This document shows, piece after piece, positions 62,017 through 64,000 of a stretch of DNA of 64,000 bases. The position numbers and the translations under genes were made by a program. Source of the DNA: Aliirhizobium smilacinae (GTDB lineage: Bacteria; Pseudomonadota; Alphaproteobacteria; Rhizobiales; Rhizobiaceae); contig NZ_VDMN01000002.1 of the NCBI RefSeq assembly GCF_006335145.1, positions 434,001 to 498,000 of the forward strand. The letters are read 5' to 3'. Position 1 is the first letter of the stretch, and every line of letters starts with the position of its first letter. The notes under the pieces were generated by a model that was given only the letters and a program-made list of their open reading frames with translations, was not told the DNA's origin and ran no database searches.

Positions 62017-64000
62017 ATGAACCTGTATTCCGATTACCTGGCTGAAATTAAAAGCAGAGAAACCCAAGGGCTTGCCCCCAAGCCGATCGATGATGGCGCG
62101 CTCGTCGCAGAAATCATCACCCTGATCAGGGATACCGGAAACGAACACCGGAAAGACGCCCTGAAGTTCTTCATTTACAACACCCTGCCCGGCACCACGA
62201 GCGCCGCGGGTATCAAGGCAGCTTTCCTCAAGCAGATCATCCTGGGCGAAACACTCGTCCCCGAGATCACACCGACCTTTGCCCTCGAATTGCTGTCGCA
62301 TATGAAAGGCGGCCCTTCGATCGGAGTGCTGCTCGACATCACGCTCGGCAATGACGCGGAGATCGCCAAACAGGCGGGCGAAGTTCTGAAGACGCAGGTC
62401 TTCCTTTATGACGCCGACATGTTCCGGCTGCGCGATGCCTACAAGGCGGGCAATCTTATCGCCAAGGATGTTCTCGAAAGCTACGCCAAGGCCGAGTTCT
62501 TCACCAAGCTTCCGGATGTCGAGGACGAGATCAAGGTCGTGACCTTCATCGCTGCCGAAGGCGATATCTCGACCGACCTTCTGTCGCCGGGCAACCAGGC
62601 GCATTCGCGCTCCGACCGCGAACTGCATGGTCAGTGTATGATCACGCCGGAAGCGCAGGCGGAAATCGTCGCGCTTCAGAAGCAGCATCCGGACAAGCGG
62701 GTGATGATGATTGCCGAAAAGGGCACGATGGGCGTTGGCTCGTCGCGTATGTCCGGCGTCAACAACGTTGCGCTGTGGACCGGCAAGCAGTCCAGCCCCT
62801 ATGTGCCCTTCGTCAACTTCGCGCCGGTCGTTGCCGGCACGAACGGTATTTCGCCGATCTTCGCGACCACCGTCGACGTGACGGGCGGCATCGGCGTCAA
62901 CCTGAAGAACTGGGTCAAGAAGCTCGACGAGAACGGCAAGCCGATCCTCAATAATGAAGGCAACCCGATCCTCGAGCAGAAATATTCGGTCGCGACCGGT
63001 ACGGTTCTGAAGATCGACGCCAAGAACAAGAAGCTCCGCGACGAGAACGGCGAAGAGCTGGTCGATGTCGCCTCCGCCTTCACGCCGCAGAAGATGGAGT
63101 TCATGAAGGCGGGCTCGTCCTACGCCATCGTCTTCGGCAAGAAGCTCCAGACATTTGCCGCCCAGACGCTGGGCGTAGAAGCCACCCCGGTCTTTGCTCC
63201 GAACAAGGAACTCTCGGTCGAAGGCCAGGGCCTGACTGCGGTCGAAAAGATCTTCAACCGCAATGCCGTCGGCTTGACGCCGGGCAAGGTTCTGCATGCC
63301 GGTTCCGACGTTCGCGTCACCGTCAACATCGTCGGTTCGCAGGACACGACCGGCCTGATGACGGCACAGGAACTGGAAGCGATGGCGGCAACCGTCATTT
63401 CGCCGCTGGTCGATGGCGCCTATCAGTCGGGCTGCCACACAGCATCCGTCTGGGACAAGAAGGCTCAGGTCAATATTCCGAAGCTGATGTCCTTCATGAA
63501 CAATTTCGGCGTCATCACCGCGCGTGACCCGAAGGGCGTCTATCATTCGATGACGGACGTGATCCACAAGGTGCTGAACGACATCACCGTGGACGACTGG
63601 GCGATCATCATCGGCGGCGACAGCCATACGCGCATGTCCAAGGGCGTCGCCTTCGGCGCGGATTCGGGCACCGTGGCGCTGGCGCTTGCCACCGGCGAAG
63701 CGACCATGCCGATCCCGCAGTCGGTCAAGGTCACCTTCAAGGGCACGATGCAGCCCTATATGGACTTCCGCGACGTGGTGCATGCCACCCAGGCGCAGAT
63801 GCTCAAGCAGCATGGCGATAACGTCTTCCAGGGCCGTATCATCGAAGTGCATATCGGCACGCTGCTCGCCGACCAGGCCTTCACGTTTACCGACTGGACG
63901 GCCGAGATGAAGGCCAAGGCGTCGATCTGCATTTCCGAGGACGAGACGCTGATCGAGTCTTTGGAAATCGCCAAGTCGCGTATCCAGATCATGATCAACA
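62017..64000 (+). CDS. acnB: Aconitate hydratase B / 2-methylisocitrate dehydratase, 3' truncated by the window edge
   Basis: The frame starts NLYSDYLAEIKSRETQGLAP and stays open for 661 codons to the window end. Recognisable AcnB segments are the HEAT-like N-terminal domain (DALKFFIYNTLPGTT), ISTDLLSPGNQAHSRSDRELHG near residue 185, KGTMGVGSSRMSGVNNVALW near residue 238, and IIGGDSHTRMSKGVAFGADSGTVALALATGE near residue 530. It isomerises citrate to isocitrate. The [4Fe-4S] cysteines lie in the C-terminal part beyond the window. It carries the insertion of about 60 residues (ENGKPILNNEGNPI onward) seen in longer AcnB proteins. GTG at 62014 is an alternative start. Confidence 0.93.
   Translation, partial: MNLYSDYLAEIKSRETQGLAPKPIDDGALVAEIITLIRDTGNEHRKDALKFFIYNTLPGTTSAAGIKAAFLKQIILGETLVPEITPTFALELLSHMKGGPSIGVLLDITLGNDAEIAKQAGEVLKTQVFLYDADMFRLRDAYKAGNLIAKDVLESYAKAEFFTKLPDVEDEIKVVTFIAAEGDISTDLLSPGNQAHSRSDRELHGQCMITPEAQAEIVALQKQHPDKRVMMIAEKGTMGVGSSRMSGVNNVALWTGKQSSPYVPFVNFAPVVAGTNGISPIFATTVDVTGGIGVNLKNWVKKLDENGKPILNNEGNPILEQKYSVATGTVLKIDAKNKKLRDENGEELVDVASAFTPQKMEFMKAGSSYAIVFGKKLQTFAAQTLGVEATPVFAPNKELSVEGQGLTAVEKIFNRNAVGLTPGKVLHAGSDVRVTVNIVGSQDTTGLMTAQELEAMAATVISPLVDGAYQSGCHTASVWDKKAQVNIPKLMSFMNNFGVITARDPKGVYHSMTDVIHKVLNDITVDDWAIIIGGDSHTRMSKGVAFGADSGTVALALATGEATMPIPQSVKVTFKGTMQPYMDFRDVVHATQAQMLKQHGDNVFQGRIIEVHIGTLLADQAFTFTDWTAEMKAKASICISEDETLIESLEIAKSRIQIMIN

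Overview
The window reads as a 64 kb piece of a secondary replicon (megaplasmid or chromid) of a Rhizobiaceae bacterium from the Rhizobium/Agrobacterium group. The evidence is a complete repABC replication and partition locus with its antisense ctRNA (about 44.7-48.3 kb), a rhizobial-type L-rhamnose locus (rhaDI / rhaRSTPQUK, 48.6-59.6 kb), an Irr-box-like palindrome, high GC coding sequence, and five ABC importers with their own catabolic enzymes and regulators. Gene names rest on reading the translated sequence. No database search was run.

Region 1 (1-9.4 kb, + strand) holds the 3' part of an Asp/Glu-racemase-family gene, a polyamine-type ABC importer, a flavin monooxygenase, a DsbA-fold isomerase, two carboxymuconolactone-decarboxylase/AhpD-like proteins and a MATE exporter. 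Region 2 (9.4-19.4 kb) holds an RpiR regulator divergent from a D-threonine-aldolase-family PLP enzyme, then an MlrC-type metallopeptidase, a dipeptide-type ABC importer with a fused double ATPase, and a RidA protein. Region 3 (19.7-29.0 kb, - strand) is one long probable operon: creatinase-fold protein, peptide ABC importer, second creatinase-fold protein, SDR and DapA-like aldolase. Region 4 (29.2-36.9 kb) has a GntR regulator, an M20 amidohydrolase, a D-2-hydroxyacid dehydrogenase, 5-oxoprolinase subunits PxpB, PxpC and PxpA (PxpA inverted), a class I glutamine amidotransferase and a third creatinase-fold protein. Regions 2-4 look like an island for importing and opening peptide-, lactam- or D-amino-acid-like compounds. 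Shared palindromes suggest one RpiR circuit and one GntR circuit.

Region 5 (36.9-44.2 kb) holds a 56-aa membrane protein gene, a LacI regulator with two tandem operators, a sugar ABC importer and a GH63-like hydrolase (probably for glucosylglycerate or mannosylglycerate), then a small four-cysteine protein gene. Region 6 is repABC. Region 7 is the rhamnose locus, with a 52-aa YqaE/Pmp3 gene on the opposite strand between rhaD and rhaI. Region 8 (59.6-64 kb) has a 950-base non-coding stretch with two perfect 16-bp palindromes of the repABC centromere type, a small hypothetical gene, a DUF1194/VWA-like secreted protein and the 5' two thirds of aconitase B.

The most notable structures are: two parS-like palindromes about 11.5 kb from repC, plus a degenerate one just after repC; three M24 proteins that have lost their metal ligands; operator palindromes that tie separated transcription units together; and a hairpin or repeat just after the binding-protein gene in four of the five ABC systems.
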